Source of the DNA: Flavihumibacter solisilvae | GTDB taxonomy: Bacteria; Bacteroidota; Bacteroidia; Chitinophagales; Chitinophagaceae | NCBI RefSeq assembly: GCF_000814475.1 | Contig: NZ_JSVC01000005.1 | Location: 62,001-126,000, forward strand | DNA: 64,000 bases | Direction of reading: 5' to 3' | Shown here: one piece after another, positions 16,521-25,471 of the stretch | Layout: each line of letters opens with the position of its first letter | How positions within the stretch are numbered: the first letter of the stretch is position 1 | Notes under the pieces: generated by a model | What the model saw: the letters and a program-made list of their open reading frames with translations, nothing else | What the model was told of the DNA's origin: nothing | Databases searched by the model: none | Position numbers and translations under genes: made by a program

Positions 16521-16973
16521 ATGAGACCAATAATCCTGGTAACCCTTATGTTTGTTAGCTTTTGCCGGTTTGGTAACCAGGCAAATGCCCAAATCAGGAA
16601 GATCCCTTCAGTGGTTACAGATGCGTTTAAGTATAAATACCGTAACGCGGAAAGCGTGGAGTGGAAGGACAAGCTCAGTCATTATATTGTGTATTTTCAT
16701 CTCGACGGAAGGCAATTTGAAGCCAGTTTCCGGAATGATGGTACGTGGACAAGCTCACAGAAAGTGATCAAAAAAGATGAACTTCCCGGAAACGTAATAG
16801 ATGGCTGGGATAAAAGCAAATATGCGGACTGGGATGTAGACACATTGTATGAGCTGGCATTTCCTGATGAACGTCATGAGTATCGTCTCATCGTTCGTAA
16901 ATCGGATCTAAACAAAAGAGATCTTACCTTTTCTGAAAAAGGCCGATTGCTGAAAGATAAACTCACCCTATAA
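16521..16973 (+). CDS. Secreted PepSY-like protein (DUF2874 type)
   Basis: The 150-residue protein has a signal peptide (about 1-23, LVTLMFVSFCRFGNQANA) and a single PepSY-like domain with the repeated pattern VVTDAFKYKYRNAESVEW and YIVYFHLDGRQFEASFRNDG. Such proteins are periplasmic, common in Bacteroidota and without a proven function; the fold resembles the beta-lactamase inhibitor BLIP. It is followed after 19 bases by the M1 peptidase gene, probably in one operon. A role in restraining or folding the peptidase is possible but untested. Confidence 0.82.
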   Translation: MRPIILVTLMFVSFCRFGNQANAQIRKIPSVVTDAFKYKYRNAESVEWKDKLSHYIVYFHLDGRQFEASFRNDGTWTSSQKVIKKDELPGNVIDGWDKSKYADWDVDTLYELAFPDERHEYRLIVRKSDLNKRDLTFSEKGRLLKDKLTL

Positions 16974-16992
16974 CCTAACTAACAGGACACCA

Positions 16993-18921
16993 ATGAAAAT
17001 CAAGTTGAGCTGGCTGTTGTTCAGCTTCCTTTTTTCCATTTCACTATCGTATGCCCAGCCTGATCGCTGGCAACAGCGCGTTAAGTATAAAATGGATATC
17101 GATGTTGATGTAACTTCCAACCGTTTTACAGGTAAGCAACAGCTGGAATACACAAACAACTCACCGGATACCCTTCACAAAGTGTTTTATCATTTGTACT
17201 GGAATGCATTTCAGCCTAACAGTATGATGGATGTAAGAAGCAGGGAGCTGGGCAAGGTCGCAATTAACAACCGCCCCGATTGGGATGGGAGAGTACGTGA
17301 CCGGATCCAGAACCTCAAGCCCGATGAGATTGGATACCAGAAAATTCTTTCACTTAAAATGAATGGCGTTTCCCAGCAATTCACCGTGAAGGAAACGATC
17401 CTCGAAGTTGTGCTGAAAAAGCCAATTGCCCCGAAATCAAAGGTGGTATTCAACATGGAATTCGAAAGCCAGGTGCCCTTGCAGGTCCGCAGGGCAGGAC
17501 GCGATAATCCGAACACCGGTGTACGTTATTCAATGAGCCAGTGGTATCCGAAACTGTGTGAATACGATTATGAAGGCTGGCATCCGACTCCTTACGTTGC
17601 ACGTGAATTCTATGGCGTTTGGGGGGATTTTGATGTGAAGATCTCTATCGATAAGAATTATGTGCTGGGGGGAACAGGATACCTGCAGAATCCGCAATCA
17701 ATCGGATTTGGTTACGAAGCAAAAGGCACAAAGGTTACCCTGCCTGCGGGAAATAAACTGACATGGCATTTTGTTGCGCCCGAAGTGCATGACTTCGTAT
17801 GGGCTGCCGACCCTGAGTTCAGGCATATTGTAAGACAGGTGCCTGGTGGTCCGGCCATTCACGTTCTGTATAATTATAAAGAGAACGATGCGAAGAACGA
17901 TGAAGCGTGGACGAAGATCGCCGATGCTGCTGTACAGGTTCTTCCGTTCATTGAAAAAAAATTCGGTAAATATCCTTACAAGCAATATTCGTTTATACAT
18001 GGGGGTGATGGCGGTATGGAATATCCTATGGCTACACTCATTTCCGGACCCAGTATCGGCACTGCCTTCCACGAATGGATGCACACATGGTACCAGATGC
18101 TGATGGGGACAAACGAAAGCCTGTATGCCTGGATGGATGAAGGATTCACATCATTTGGTGAATCTCTTGTGTCACAATACTACCGCAACCTGAACACCGG
18201 AAACGCTGTTACCCAAAGTTCAACGGGAACCGGCCCGCGTCGCGACAGTAACGTCCAGCCGCAGGAAAATCCGCACAGTGATGCCTATGCCGGGTATTTT
18301 GCTCTTGTACGCAGCGGAAGGGAAGAACCCATGACAACCCATGCCGATCATTTTGAAAGCAATTTCGGGTACAGCATCGCTGCCTATTCGAAAGGTGAAG
18401 TGTTTCTCGAACAACTGGGTTATATAGTGGGCGCGCAGGTCCGCGACCAGATCCTGGTCGATTATTATAACAAGTGGAAATTCAAACATCCCAACGTTAA
18501 TGATTTCATTCGCGTAGCCGAACAGAAGAGTGACATGAAACTGGATTGGTACAGGGAATACTGGGTGAATACTACGAAAACGATCGATTATGGTATCGAT
18601 AGTTTATATGAGCAAAGCGGTACCACAAAAATCAGGTTGAAAAGAACGGGCAAAGTGCCTATGCCGATTGATCTCGTGGTAACCTTCAAGGACGGTACCA
18701 GGGAATTGCATTACGTTCCGATGTACCTCATGTTTGGTGAAAAACCAGCAGAATCAGACAGCATCAGGAGAACTACATACGAGGCATGGAAATGGACTCA
18801 CCCCACTTATGAGATCAGTACAAGTCATAAGTTACAGGATATCATTAAAGTGGAAATTGATCCTTCAGGTCGCCTGGCAGACGTGAATAAGAAAGATAAC
18901 ACGCTCGAACTGACCTGGTAG
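16993..18921 (+). CDS. M1-family metallopeptidase
   Basis: This 642-residue zinc aminopeptidase-like enzyme has a signal peptide (FSFLFSISLSYAQ). The exopeptidase motif appears as GGMEYPMATLI, and HEWMHTWYQ with the downstream Glu in MDEGFTSFGE gives HExxH-x18-E. The active-site Tyr is probably in FGYSIAAYSKGEVFLEQLG. GGMEY differs from the canonical GxMEN, as in many secreted Bacteroidota members. It should degrade peptides in the periplasm or outside the cell. It is the second gene of a pair with the PepSY-like gene and ends at a strong terminator. Confidence 0.92.
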   Translation: MKIKLSWLLFSFLFSISLSYAQPDRWQQRVKYKMDIDVDVTSNRFTGKQQLEYTNNSPDTLHKVFYHLYWNAFQPNSMMDVRSRELGKVAINNRPDWDGRVRDRIQNLKPDEIGYQKILSLKMNGVSQQFTVKETILEVVLKKPIAPKSKVVFNMEFESQVPLQVRRAGRDNPNTGVRYSMSQWYPKLCEYDYEGWHPTPYVAREFYGVWGDFDVKISIDKNYVLGGTGYLQNPQSIGFGYEAKGTKVTLPAGNKLTWHFVAPEVHDFVWAADPEFRHIVRQVPGGPAIHVLYNYKENDAKNDEAWTKIADAAVQVLPFIEKKFGKYPYKQYSFIHGGDGGMEYPMATLISGPSIGTAFHEWMHTWYQMLMGTNESLYAWMDEGFTSFGESLVSQYYRNLNTGNAVTQSSTGTGPRRDSNVQPQENPHSDAYAGYFALVRSGREEPMTTHADHFESNFGYSIAAYSKGEVFLEQLGYIVGAQVRDQILVDYYNKWKFKHPNVNDFIRVAEQKSDMKLDWYREYWVNTTKTIDYGIDSLYEQSGTTKIRLKRTGKVPMPIDLVVTFKDGTRELHYVPMYLMFGEKPAESDSIRRTTYEAWKWTHPTYEISTSHKLQDIIKVEIDPSGRLADVNKKDNTLELTW

Positions 18922-18950
18922 TTTTCCTGCCACACATACTGCAATAAAAT

Positions 18951-18983
18951 AAGCCGTTGCTATGCGACGGCTTAAATTTTTTA
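18951..18983 (+). terminator. Terminator of the M1 peptidase gene
   Basis: AAGCCGTTGC and GCGACGGCTT pair over ten positions (one T-G wobble) around TAT, followed by AAATTTTTT. It lies 30 bases after the stop codon. Confidence 0.9.
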
Positions 18984-19090
18984 TAGCAGAAATGGAGTGG
19001 CCTATTGGGTTGCGGAATCTGTGAGGTAAGGTTGAATGATTAATAATATTTGTGCATCCCTGAGGCAGTCCAAAAATACCAAGCATATTC

Positions 19091-19116
19091 TACCCACGAA
19101 TACCACAAAGTGGGTA
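19091..19116. promoter_or_regulatory. Inverted repeat downstream of the NarL-type regulator gene
   Basis: TACCCAC (19091-19097) and GTGGGTA (19110-19116) are a perfect 7-bp inverted repeat. Within it TACCAC-AAA-GTGG (19101-19113) closely matches the palindrome TACCAC-TTT-GTGGTA found upstream of the same gene at 19829. It could be a second binding site or part of a termination hairpin for the minus-strand gene. Confidence 0.5.
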
Positions 19117-19139
19117 TTTTCTACAACCAAATCCGGTAA

Positions 19140-19793
19140 TTACCTGCCAAAAAACTTATTTACTGCTTCTACCCGGTTATTTACATGTAGTTTTTCGTAC
19201 ATATGATACACGTGTTTCCGGACCGTTTCCTGGCTGATAAAAAGCTGGGCAGCAATCTCCTTGTAAAGCATTCCTTTTGACAGAAGCTCAAGGATCTCCA
19301 TTTCACGATTGGAAAGCGTATTTAATTTCCCCGAAGAACTACCGCTGGGGCTCACTTCGGAAGTGGCGGGCTTTTGCTGGAAGGCGGCGACAACTTTCCG
19401 TGCTATCTGGGTACTCATCGGTGCTCCACCCTCATTCAGTTCCCGGATTGCTTCCAATAACTTTACCGGTGAAGTCTTTTTCAGGATATATCCGCTGGCG
19501 CCTGCACTAAGGGCTTCAAAAATTTTCTCGTCTTCCTCGTAAACAGTGCACATCATAAAAAGTATGTCCGGGTTCTCCGGCTTCAGTTTACGCACACATT
19601 CAATCCCGCTCATTCCCCCGAGGTTAATATCCATCAAAACAACATTCGGTTGCAATACCGGTATTTTAAGGATTGCATCCTCTCCACTGGCAAAACTTCC
19701 CAATAATTTATAGTCATCGGATAAGCGGACAATCTCCTCAAGTGCCAGCCTGATATCGCTGGTATCATCTACAATGCATACTGTTATCGCCAT
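19140..19793 (-). CDS. NarL/LuxR-family response regulator
   Basis: The 217-residue transcription factor has a receiver domain (about 1-120) with acidic pocket VDD, phosphoacceptor Asp55 (VVLMDINLGG) and Lys in ILKKTSPVKLL. The C-terminal LuxR-type HTH has LSNREMEILELLSKGM and TVRKHVYHMYEKL. The start at 19793 is chosen because the receiver domain begins there; the longer frame to 19919 would run through a palindrome and into rsmG. No kinase gene is adjacent, so it is an orphan here. Matching palindromes on both sides suggest autoregulation. Confidence 0.9.
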   Translation of the reverse strand: MAITVCIVDDTSDIRLALEEIVRLSDDYKLLGSFASGEDAILKIPVLQPNVVLMDINLGGMSGIECVRKLKPENPDILFMMCTVYEEDEKIFEALSAGASGYILKKTSPVKLLEAIRELNEGGAPMSTQIARKVVAAFQQKPATSEVSPSGSSSGKLNTLSNREMEILELLSKGMLYKEIAAQLFISQETVRKHVYHMYEKLHVNNRVEAVNKFFGR

Positions 19794-19828
19794 CTGGCAA
19801 AGGTTGTATTTTAATAGGGATTTTCCCA

Positions 19829-19843
19829 TACCACTTTGTGGTA
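19829..19843. promoter_or_regulatory. Palindrome upstream of the NarL-type regulator
   Basis: TACCAC-TTT-GTGGTA is a perfect 15-base palindrome, 35 bases upstream of the regulator's ATG and beyond a -7-like AACCTTTG (minus strand, 19798-19805). The placement at about -30 to -45 suits a regulator-binding site. Confidence 0.6.
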
Positions 19844-19860
19844 GGTGTTCCCGCCGGAAC

Positions 19861-20511
19861 TTATTTGTGTACGTATAAAAGGTATTTTTCCCTGAAGTTT
19901 TCTTCCGGGAAAAGATCAAACACTTCCATTATTTTGGGTCTTACGCCGCTTGCAGAAATTTCCGCAGCCAGGTCACCGCCTTTCAGGCAGATTAATCCGG
20001 ATGCAGGATGTTCACCATCTGAGGGTCGCTTGGCCAGCAAGGGCTTACTCCATCTCCACAAGTCGCCTAACGGGGCCACAGCCCGTGAAACGACGTAATC
20101 AAATTTCCGGTCTTTTATGTCTTCAACCCGGGTGTGCCTGGTCACGACATTCTTCAGCCCGATCTCGTCTGCCACTCCGGCCACCACCTTAAGTTTCTTA
20201 TTTATACTGTCGGCAAGCAGGAATTCGACCTCGGGGAAAAAGATGGCGAGGGGAATCCCCGGGAAGCCTCCACCGGTCCCGATATCAATAATTTTTGATC
20301 CCGGCGGAAAAGTAAAAGCAGCAGCTATTGCAAGGGAATGAAGTACGTGGTTACTATAAAGCTGGTCAATGTCCTTCCTCGAAATCACATTGATTTTGCT
20401 GTTCCAGTCCGTGTACAACCCCTCCAATGCCCTGAATTGCTCAAGTTGGCGAGGGGTAAAATCTCCGAAGTAATTCTCGATCAGTTCCAGTTTTGCCGGG
20501 GCTTTTTCCAT
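19861..20511 (-). CDS. rsmG: 16S rRNA (guanine(527)-N(7))-methyltransferase
   Basis: RsmG makes m7G527 in 16S rRNA; its loss gives low-level streptomycin resistance in other bacteria. The 216-residue protein has the SAM-binding motif IIDIGTGGGFPGIPLAI, the N-terminal helix-rich part with WNSKINVISRKD, and VVSRAVAPLGDLWRWSKP. The start at 20511 (MEKAPAKLEL) is preferred over 20532, which adds seven unrelated residues. The start lies inside the end of the upstream glycosyltransferase gene (31-base overlap), suggesting coupled translation. Confidence 0.95.
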   Translation of the reverse strand: MEKAPAKLELIENYFGDFTPRQLEQFRALEGLYTDWNSKINVISRKDIDQLYSNHVLHSLAIAAAFTFPPGSKIIDIGTGGGFPGIPLAIFFPEVEFLLADSINKKLKVVAGVADEIGLKNVVTRHTRVEDIKDRKFDYVVSRAVAPLGDLWRWSKPLLAKRPSDGEHPASGLICLKGGDLAAEISASGVRPKIMEVFDLFPEENFREKYLLYVHK

Positions 20512-21614
20512 ATTGCAGATGCAAAGATGCAATAATAAAAGAACATCCAGATATCAAACAGCCACCACCAGGGCCAGAGATCCTTTTCCTGGAGACGATT
20601 CATGCATTTGTAGGAAATAATGGCCTGAGTAATGAAACGACTGCCAAAAACTACCAGGCTCCATTGCCAGCTGAAGAAAATAAGACAGATAATGAAGGCC
20701 GGGTAAAACATAAATTGGGAAAAGGCGTACAGGCCCAACAGGAACCTGAATTTTGGACTGTAGTACTTACCGGTGCTGTAATGCCGTGTCTTTTGCCTGA
20801 ACCAGTCGCCGAATTTCAATTTCGGCTCCGAAAGGGTGAAGGCATTTTCGTCGATCACCACGCCTGTATTATGTTTATGTGCGACCTTATGAATAAACAG
20901 GTCGTCGTCTCCTCCCGGAAGGTGGTTAATTGAACTGAATCCCTTGTTTTCGAGGAACAGCTGTCGTTTGTAAGAAAGGTTTCTTCCTACTCCCATATAT
21001 GGCATTCCTGAAAGTGCAAACGACAGGTATTGCATGGCCGTATGGAAAGTATCAAACCTGATCAGCTTATTGAGAAGGCCGGGTTTCTTCCGGTACGCTC
21101 CATATCCCAGAACAATTTCAATTCCCGGCTGGTATGCATCCTGCATCCGGTAAAGCCAGTTTTCGGAGGCTGGCACGCAATCAGCATCCGTCAGCAGGAG
21201 GATTTCATGATTCGCTTCGCGGATCCCTATCGATAATGGATATTTCTTACCGGGGATGCCTTTTGCTTCGTGTTCAAGATTAACAATCTCCAGGCTTTTG
21301 AATGTCTTACGGAACTCCTCAAGAAGATACCGCGTATCATCCTGGCTGTTATGATTAACTACAATAAGTTCATGCGTGCTGGGATATTGCTGGAACAGGA
21401 CTCCGGGAAGATTTCTTGCAAGGTTGCCTGCTTCGTCCCGTGCGCAGATGATGACGGAAACGGGATGCTGCTGTGTATGCTCTCTTTCACGTGGTTTAAA
21501 ATAGGCGAGTTTCCTGAATATGCCCCAGTAATATATAAGCTGGATAAGTGTGATTACACAAAAACATATAAAGGCGACCTGCCACCAGTCCAGGTTAATC
21601 TGCAATAAATCCAT
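20481..21614 (-). CDS. Family 2 glycosyltransferase, membrane-anchored
   Basis: The 377-residue protein has a membrane segment near the N-terminus (WWQVAFICFCVITLIQLIYY), then a GT-A domain with VSVIICARDEAGNLARNLP, the metal-binding LLLTDADCVPAS, and the QxxRH-like QKTRHYSTGKYY. Two or three more membrane helices follow near the C-terminus. The acceptor and product are unknown; it may act on a cell-envelope glycan. The start at 21614 is chosen because the longer frame to 21791 crosses the divergent tgt promoter. It precedes rsmG in the same operon. Confidence 0.88.
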   Translation of the reverse strand: MDLLQINLDWWQVAFICFCVITLIQLIYYWGIFRKLAYFKPREREHTQQHPVSVIICARDEAGNLARNLPGVLFQQYPSTHELIVVNHNSQDDTRYLLEEFRKTFKSLEIVNLEHEAKGIPGKKYPLSIGIREANHEILLLTDADCVPASENWLYRMQDAYQPGIEIVLGYGAYRKKPGLLNKLIRFDTFHTAMQYLSFALSGMPYMGVGRNLSYKRQLFLENKGFSSINHLPGGDDDLFIHKVAHKHNTGVVIDENAFTLSEPKLKFGDWFRQKTRHYSTGKYYSPKFRFLLGLYAFSQFMFYPAFIICLIFFSWQWSLVVFGSRFITQAIISYKCMNRLQEKDLWPWWWLFDIWMFFYYCIFASAIWKKPRQNWN

Positions 21615-21654
21615 AAACGTTTCAGGGTTCGACCGGATACAACCCGGCCAGCCG

Positions 21655-21662
21655 CGAAAATA
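21655..21662 (-). promoter_or_regulatory. -7 promoter element of the glycosyltransferase-rsmG operon
   Basis: The minus strand reads TATTTTCG, one mismatch from TAnnTTTG, 40 bases before the chosen start at 21614. Confidence 0.4.
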
Positions 21663-21709
21663 GGGAAAAAGAACAGCGCGAAAAGGTAAACAGCGGGGTA
21701 GGTGGACAA

Positions 21710-21730
21710 GTGAATGGTGAATGGTGAATA
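21710..21730 (+). repeat. Three tandem heptamers in the tgt promoter
   Basis: GTGAATG, GTGAATG and GTGAATA lie head to tail and run into the -7 element TATCTTTG (overlap of two bases). They occupy the spacer and part of the -33 region of the tgt promoter. Confidence 0.8.
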
Positions 21731-21736
21731 TCTTTG
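21729..21736 (+). promoter_or_regulatory. -7 promoter element of tgt
   Basis: TATCTTTG is an exact match to TAnnTTTG and ends 8 bases before the chosen tgt ATG. It lies downstream of the in-frame ATG at 21721, which is therefore unlikely to be the start. Confidence 0.7.
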
Positions 21737-21744
21737 CCCCCCAT

Positions 21745-22884
21745 ATGGCAGCTTTATCTTTTACTTTATCAGCACAGGATCCGAACAGCAAGGCCCGAGC
21801 CGGTGAGTTTGTTACTGATCATGGAACCGTCCAGACCCCCATTTTTATGCCTGTAGGAACTGTAGGCAGCGTAAAAGCCGTGTCACAACAGCAGCTCAAG
21901 GAGGAGGTGAAGGCGGAAATTATCCTCGGCAACACATACCACCTGTACCTGCGCCCGGGCCTGGAGGTACTGGAAGCAGCCGGGGGATTGCATAAATTCA
22001 ACGGATGGGACGGCCCGATCCTGACCGATAGCGGGGGATACCAGGTCTTTTCCCTGGCCGGCAACAGGAAGCTGACAGAGGACGGAGCCCTGTTCCAGTC
22101 GCATATAGACGGCTCAAAACACCTGTTCAGTCCCGAAAGCGTAATGGACATTCAACGCATTATCGGGGGTGATATAATCATGGCATTTGATGAATGTCCA
22201 CCGTATCCAAGCGATTACGCCTATGCCCGGAAATCTCTTGATCTTACACACAGGTGGCTGGACCGCTGCTTCAAACGACTGGATGAAACGCCGGACAAAT
22301 ACGGCTATTCGCAAAACCTGTTTCCCATTGTCCAGGGAAGCACTTTTGGCGACCTCAGGAAAGAATCCTGCGCTTATATAAGTTCTAAGAATGCAGTGGG
22401 AAATGCAATCGGCGGCTTAAGTGTCGGCGAACCGGAAGAGATGATGTATGAACTGGCCGGCCTTTGCTGTGAAAACCTGCCGGAAAATAAGCCGCGATAC
22501 CTGATGGGCGTCGGAACTCCTTGGAACATACTGGAAAATATTTCACTTGGTGTAGATATGTTCGATTGTGTCATGCCTACCCGCAATGGACGGAATGCGA
22601 TGCTTTTCACAAGCAGGGGAGTAATCAACATCGATAACAAGAAATGGGAAAAGGATTTTTCGCCGATTGATGATGGTATTGATTGCACTTTCAGCCACTA
22701 TTATTCAAAAGCATACCTGCGTCATCTAGTAAAAGCTAAGGAGATTCTTGGACTAACCATTGCAAGCGTCCATAATCTTGCATTTTACCTGTGGCTTGTA
22801 AAAGAAGCAAGAAAACATATTTTAGCCGGGGATTTCAACAGTTGGAAAAACGAAATGATCCCCATTATAAAAACAAGGCTTTAA
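21745..22884 (+). CDS. tgt: Queuine tRNA-ribosyltransferase
   Basis: Tgt exchanges the wobble guanine of GUN-anticodon tRNAs for the queuosine precursor. The 379-residue TIM-barrel protein has IFMPVGTVGSVKAV, the nucleophile region DSGGYQVFSL, the second catalytic Asp in VDMFDCVMPTRNGRNAM and GIDCTFSHYYSKAYLRH near the C-terminus. In that last stretch the usual zinc site (CxCxxC) is degenerate: only one Cys is seen where the family has three. The start at 21745 follows from the promoter position. The DUF6056 gene starts one base after the stop. Confidence 0.93.
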   Translation: MAALSFTLSAQDPNSKARAGEFVTDHGTVQTPIFMPVGTVGSVKAVSQQQLKEEVKAEIILGNTYHLYLRPGLEVLEAAGGLHKFNGWDGPILTDSGGYQVFSLAGNRKLTEDGALFQSHIDGSKHLFSPESVMDIQRIIGGDIIMAFDECPPYPSDYAYARKSLDLTHRWLDRCFKRLDETPDKYGYSQNLFPIVQGSTFGDLRKESCAYISSKNAVGNAIGGLSVGEPEEMMYELAGLCCENLPENKPRYLMGVGTPWNILENISLGVDMFDCVMPTRNGRNAMLFTSRGVINIDNKKWEKDFSPIDDGIDCTFSHYYSKAYLRHLVKAKEILGLTIASVHNLAFYLWLVKEARKHILAGDFNSWKNEMIPIIKTRL

Positions 22885-22885
22885 T

Positions 22886-24322
22886 ATGATCAACGCAGGC
22901 AGCTCCGGCAACAGCAGGTTTTTTCTTCTGCTGATGTCCGTAATGGTAATGCTTGTTCCCCTTTTTGTGTTGAGTTTTTTTGCGCGTCCCGCTGCCGATG
23001 ATTTCATGTGGGCAGCCAGTCACCGTGATACCAGCTTCTGGGATATGCAGAAAGACTACTACCTGAACTGGCAGGGCAGGTATTTTTCAACGCCCCTTTT
23101 GTCTGTACTGGCATATTTGTCCGTGAGCTCAGCGGGCTACCATTGGCATGCTATTGTGCTTATGATTCTTACTGCAGGTTCATTTTATTTTTTTGTCACC
23201 AGTTTCTTAAGGAAGATCTCAACTGCAGGTACCAGCCTTTCAATAAGACTATTGATTTCACTGGTACTTTTTCTTCTGTACACTTATTCACTTCCCTCTG
23301 TTGCCCAGGCTTATTACTGGTTAAGCGGAGCTGTAACATACCAGGTGCCGGTAGTTGCCATGGTAATATTGGGCGGACTACTGATTGGTGATCGGCCTGT
23401 CCGCAACCAGGTCCTGCATGGTACGGGCATGTTGTTTCTCGTTTTTATTATTGCTGGCTCTAATGAATTGTCCGCTATTCTGCTGTTACTTTTCATGCCC
23501 ATGGCTGGAAAGAGATACAGGTGGCTCCAGGTTTCAATAGTCGTCCTTGTTGCCATGGCCATTTTTTCACCCGGTTCCTGGAAGCGATCTGAATCAATGG
23601 GCGATAAGGACATCACGAAAGTGTTGGCCAGCATTTTTTATTGGAGCATCAATCTGGTCCTTGGTATTATCCGCGAACCGTTATACTGGACATCGCTTCT
23701 GGTTTCCTACATTTCAGGATGTCTTTTCGGGACCAGGAAGCCGCTGCCACCAAAAATTTATAACGCTGTTCCCTTTGGTGCGGTTGTTATTTTGTTGTTG
23801 CCACTGGTTTCACTTGCTCCCATACTTTGGGGAAGTAATGGTTCAATACCACCGAGGATGCTTAATGTGCTCGTAATGCCGATGATCTTCGTCAGTTTGT
23901 GTGGTGCCTATTTTTATGGCAGCAGGTTTCACGGTGTCGGGATAAAGGAGGAAATGTGGAAACACCTGCCGTCCTTTTTCTGGTGGATTATTGCCGTTAT
24001 GCCATTGGCAAGCGTCCAGGTGCCAAGGATATATGAAAATCTTTTGCAGGGATATGTTTATGGAAAGGTGTTCAGTGACCGTGAAAAGAATTTCAGTGAA
24101 GCAGCAGCGAAGGGCAGTACGATACAATTTGTGCCTTATGATTCGGCGGCAAAACAAGTCCTGGCGCAACACCCCTTCATTGATCTTGTGTTGTTCAGGG
24201 AAAAGGTTGAGCGACTTCCCGATATAATTGCCTGGTATGATGACTATGAGCCCCGGGACCGGCAGGGATTTATAAAATTATATTATAAAAGGAAAAGCGA
24301 AGGCTCCGACCCCGTAAATTGA
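22886..24322 (+). CDS. Polytopic membrane protein, DUF6056-like
   Basis: The 478-residue integral membrane protein has about ten hydrophobic helices, beginning FFLLLMSVMVMLVPLFVLSFF. An early periplasmic loop reads RPAADDFMWAASHRDTSFWDM, resembling the acidic loop of glycosyltransferase-C-type proteins and of DUF6056 members. No function is known; a lipid-linked sugar transferase is possible from topology alone. It is one base behind tgt and surely co-transcribed with it, though no functional link is apparent. Confidence 0.7.
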   Translation: MINAGSSGNSRFFLLLMSVMVMLVPLFVLSFFARPAADDFMWAASHRDTSFWDMQKDYYLNWQGRYFSTPLLSVLAYLSVSSAGYHWHAIVLMILTAGSFYFFVTSFLRKISTAGTSLSIRLLISLVLFLLYTYSLPSVAQAYYWLSGAVTYQVPVVAMVILGGLLIGDRPVRNQVLHGTGMLFLVFIIAGSNELSAILLLLFMPMAGKRYRWLQVSIVVLVAMAIFSPGSWKRSESMGDKDITKVLASIFYWSINLVLGIIREPLYWTSLLVSYISGCLFGTRKPLPPKIYNAVPFGAVVILLLPLVSLAPILWGSNGSIPPRMLNVLVMPMIFVSLCGAYFYGSRFHGVGIKEEMWKHLPSFFWWIIAVMPLASVQVPRIYENLLQGYVYGKVFSDREKNFSEAAAKGSTIQFVPYDSAAKQVLAQHPFIDLVLFREKVERLPDIIAWYDDYEPRDRQGFIKLYYKRKSEGSDPVN

Positions 24323-24324
24323 CC

Positions 24325-24332
24325 TACTTTTG
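24325..24332 (+). promoter_or_regulatory. -7 promoter element of the LptG-type gene
   Basis: TACTTTTG is an exact match to TAnnTTTG, 20 bases before the ATG at 24353 and two bases after the DUF6056 stop codon. Confidence 0.6.
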
Positions 24333-24352
24333 GTCGCTGCAAATGCACAGGA

Positions 24353-25447
24353 ATGAAGATATTAGACTGGTACATCTTTAAGAAGTTTATGGTCACTTTC
24401 GTCTTTACAATTATGACGATTACAGTGATCGCAGTGGTTATTGATGCCAGCGAAAAGACTGACGACTTCGTAAAGTCAGGCCTTCCAATTATGGGAATAA
24501 TCACCAAATATTATTTTGGCTTTGTTCCATTCCTCATCTCTATGCTCTTCCCGCTGATCGTGTTTATTGCGGTTATTTTTTTTACATCGAAAATGGCTGG
24601 AAGGTCTGAGACGGTCGCCATACTTGCCGCGGGAATTCCCTACAATCGGATGCTGCGGCCATACATGATAGGAGCAGTGCTGCTTGCGCTTATAATGGCA
24701 TGGGCTAATGCATTTATTATTCCCCGTGCCAATGAGATTCACAGCACTTTCAAAACGAACTACATAGATAAGAACAGTTCCTACTATGCCGGGCAGGCAG
24801 GAGGCAGCCGTGATTTCTATTTCCGTTCCGACTCCAACACATTTGTCGGAATGAAATATTATGATACTATAAATAAATCAGCCAGCTCATTTTTCCTGGA
24901 GAAGGTCAGGGGCAACCAGGTTTATTATAATCTTCGTTCCGATTACATCAGGTGGGATACAGCCTCAAAAAAATGGCGGGCTGAGAATGCCCTGGAACGC
25001 ACCATCAACGGATTAAAGGAAGATGTAGTCAGGCATGCTTCCCTGAATCTCAATCTTAACGTAAAACCTGACGAACTGCGCCGGGACGATTACCTGAAGG
25101 ACAAGCTGACGACACCTGAATTGCGTGGTTTTATCAACAGGGAAGAGGACAGGGGCACGGAAGGACTGAATACTTACAAAGTTGAGCTTTACAGGAGATT
25201 AGCCACTCCGGTTTCTGTTATAATTCTTACGATTATGGGCGTGGCTGTGGCTGCGCGAAAAACAAGAGGGGGAAGCGGACTGCACATGGCTTTTGGTATA
25301 GTAACGGCAGCCCTGTTTGTGGTGATGGATAAATTCTCTACGGTATTTTCCACCAAAGGGAATTTCCCGCCTTTCCTTGCTGCATGGCTGCCTAACATCA
25401 TTTTCACAGCAGTGGCAGCAATACTATACAGGAAGGCTCCCAAATAA
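24353..25447 (+). CDS. LptF/LptG-family permease (LPS export)
   Basis: The 364-residue YjgP/YjgQ-type protein belongs to the LptF/LptG pair that extracts lipopolysaccharide from the inner membrane with LptB. It starts MKILDWYIFKKFMVTF, as the family does, and has three N-terminal and three C-terminal membrane helices around a periplasmic domain (about 115-270) with jellyroll-like content (YFRSDSNTFVGMKYYD). Bacteroidota usually encode the partner elsewhere, so LptG versus LptF cannot be settled. Confidence 0.88.
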   Translation: MKILDWYIFKKFMVTFVFTIMTITVIAVVIDASEKTDDFVKSGLPIMGIITKYYFGFVPFLISMLFPLIVFIAVIFFTSKMAGRSETVAILAAGIPYNRMLRPYMIGAVLLALIMAWANAFIIPRANEIHSTFKTNYIDKNSSYYAGQAGGSRDFYFRSDSNTFVGMKYYDTINKSASSFFLEKVRGNQVYYNLRSDYIRWDTASKKWRAENALERTINGLKEDVVRHASLNLNLNVKPDELRRDDYLKDKLTTPELRGFINREEDRGTEGLNTYKVELYRRLATPVSVIILTIMGVAVAARKTRGGSGLHMAFGIVTAALFVVMDKFSTVFSTKGNFPPFLAAWLPNIIFTAVAAILYRKAPK

Positions 25448-25471
25448 TCTTTGTTGTACCGTTGACAATAG

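Noticed and set aside
19794-19919. N-terminal extension of the NarL-type regulator
   Set aside because: It covers the palindrome and the promoter and overlaps the rsmG 3' end; the receiver domain starts at 19793.
21721-21744. Upstream ATG of tgt as the start
   Set aside because: It lies before the TATCTTTG promoter element and inside the heptamer array.
21615-21791. 59-residue N-terminal extension of the glycosyltransferase
   Set aside because: It crosses the divergent promoter region and the tgt start and has no domain similarity.
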